A stretch of DNA of 64,000 nt, from assembly GCA_902729315.2 (NCBI GenBank), contig LR746270.1, positions 3,172,001 through 3,236,000 of the forward strand, read 5' to 3'. The DNA comes from Spirodela intermedia (lineage: Eukaryota > Streptophyta > Magnoliopsida > Alismatales > Araceae). A program made the translations under genes and the position numbers. Position 1 is the stretch's first letter, and every line of letters begins with the position of its first letter. This document shows positions 63,063-64,000 of the stretch, one piece after another. Below the pieces are notes generated by a model. That model was not told the DNA's origin. It worked only from the letters and a program-made list of their open reading frames with translations, and did not search any database.

Positions 63063-64000
63063 TCATGCAGCTGTGGAGAGTGTATCCTCCATACACAGCC
63101 CATGGGGTAACCTTCTGTGAAGAATGCGTCAACGTCAATCTGTCAGAATATCTCCAGATTCCTGCATCCATCCTGGTAAGGCTTCCAGTCAACTGTGATC
63201 ATTTTTGTACATTTCTGTGCCTTTCAGGCCACCGTTGGATCATTTTTAGCTGCCAATCCAATGGTTGTGTCTGCCCCTGAAGCTTTTGAAAGGTTTGACC
63301 AGCAAATTCTTCAGATACTTTTTAAGTTGACTCGTCTAATCTTCATCTGTGGCTGGACGTGAGTAGCCCTGGATGACCGAATACCTGTGATCTTCGTGTC
63401 TACTCCTGGTACAATTCTCAGCAACATTTCATATTATATATATAGATTAATGGAAGTTATTGAGAATTGTCTATTATTAGTATTTACTGGTAATGATGTC
63501 AGGTTGCTATGGTCACAATCTGGGCCGGTCCGGGCCTGGGCTTCTTTAAAATCAAGCCCAGTGCTAGCCTATTAGGACTTGTCCATGGGCTATGAAGACC
63601 CACAATCCTGGTCTCACATGACCCATGAGGAAAGTTGGACTCGGTCCAGCCCAAGAAGCCCGTTGCCAGTATTAGGTTTCTGAATGGCGGCGATGTCAGT
63701 GGGCCTTCCATGGTAGGCCCACTCACTCTCATCAGCTTTCCCATGATGGGTCCTCCTCATGAGCCTAGTGGAAATGTTCCCCTCATTTTTTTATTACATA
63801 TTTTGGTAATAATTTGGAATATTTTTGAAGGAGGTAAGTGAATTCCCAAGCTAGATATGAATGAATGGTAATAATGTGAATTAAAATTCGGTGACCAGCT
63901 TAATTAATATATTAAAATTAAATATGTCATTCAAAGGTGAGGTTTGTATTTACTGAGATTAAATATAATTTCCTACTCCATTAAAGGTTTTTACCTTTTT
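63063..64000. other. 3' region of the coiled-coil gene and right-edge spacer
   Basis: 3' UTR, then a stretch rich in GGCCCA/TGGGCC words (63515-63740) that could be the promoter of a gene beyond the right edge, then AT-rich DNA. No coding exon is supported. Confidence 0.45.

Noticed and set aside
63176-63227. Possible 3' UTR intron (CTG/GTAAGG to CTTTCAG)
   Set aside because: At 52 bp it is shorter than normal plant introns, and the stop codon already lies upstream.

Overview
The window is nuclear DNA of a flowering plant. Most genes are split by GT-AG introns and encode plant-only or plant-type families: RPK2 receptor kinase, RIQ/DUF1118 thylakoid protein, POLAR-like polarity protein, QUASIMODO2-like Golgi methyltransferase, LWD clock WD40 protein, MUSTANG-like domesticated transposase. 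The spacers are AT-rich and carry many (AG)n/(CT)n microsatellites. I cannot fix the species. Gene models below come from reading splice sites and checking that exon phases sum; all complete models close in frame.

Layout, left to right. (1) 3-1976 (+), 3' half of a G3BP-like NTF2/RRM protein, cut by the left edge. (2) 2818-5002 (-), RIQ/DUF1118 thylakoid protein, with a perfect G-box and a perfect TGACGTCA palindrome upstream. (3) 6014-9376 (-), single-exon RPK2-type LRR receptor kinase. (4) 10815-12930 (-), PB1 + MULE DNA-binding domain + CCHC knuckle protein that lacks a transposase catalytic core. (5) 14234-16323 (+), organellar-type glycine-rich RNA-binding protein with a leader intron. 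(6) 16851-21677 (-), POLAR-like protein with an expanded internal repeat tract. (7) 22585-28409 (+), mitochondrial carrier of the SAM-carrier-like group. (8) 33102-37824 (+), QUASIMODO2-like/PMT4-5 methyltransferase with one apparent GA-AG intron. (9) 41226-43458 (+), small MRGBP/EAF7-like chromatin protein. (10) 44826-50156 (-), mitochondrial processing peptidase beta. (11) 53471-54643 (-), LWD-type WD40 protein. (12) 57181-63062 (+), coiled-coil protein.

The spacers at 28.4-33.1 kb, 37.8-41.2 kb, 50.2-53.5 kb and 54.6-57.2 kb hold no gene I can support. They carry several independent tandem-repeat families. Two of these families reappear inside introns elsewhere in the window. One of them looks derived from an LTR whose candidate copy lies in an intron of gene 12.

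The genes are not an operon-like system; they are ordinary independently transcribed loci. From memory, several homologues lie close together in Arabidopsis (RPK2 and MPP-beta on chromosome 3; a glycine-rich RBP and this carrier on chromosome 1; RIQ1 and a coiled-coil gene on chromosome 5), so the window looks like an old syntenic block. The most interesting items are the catalytic-core-less MULE-derived gene, the POLAR-like repeat expansion, the GA-AG intron and the shared intron repeats.
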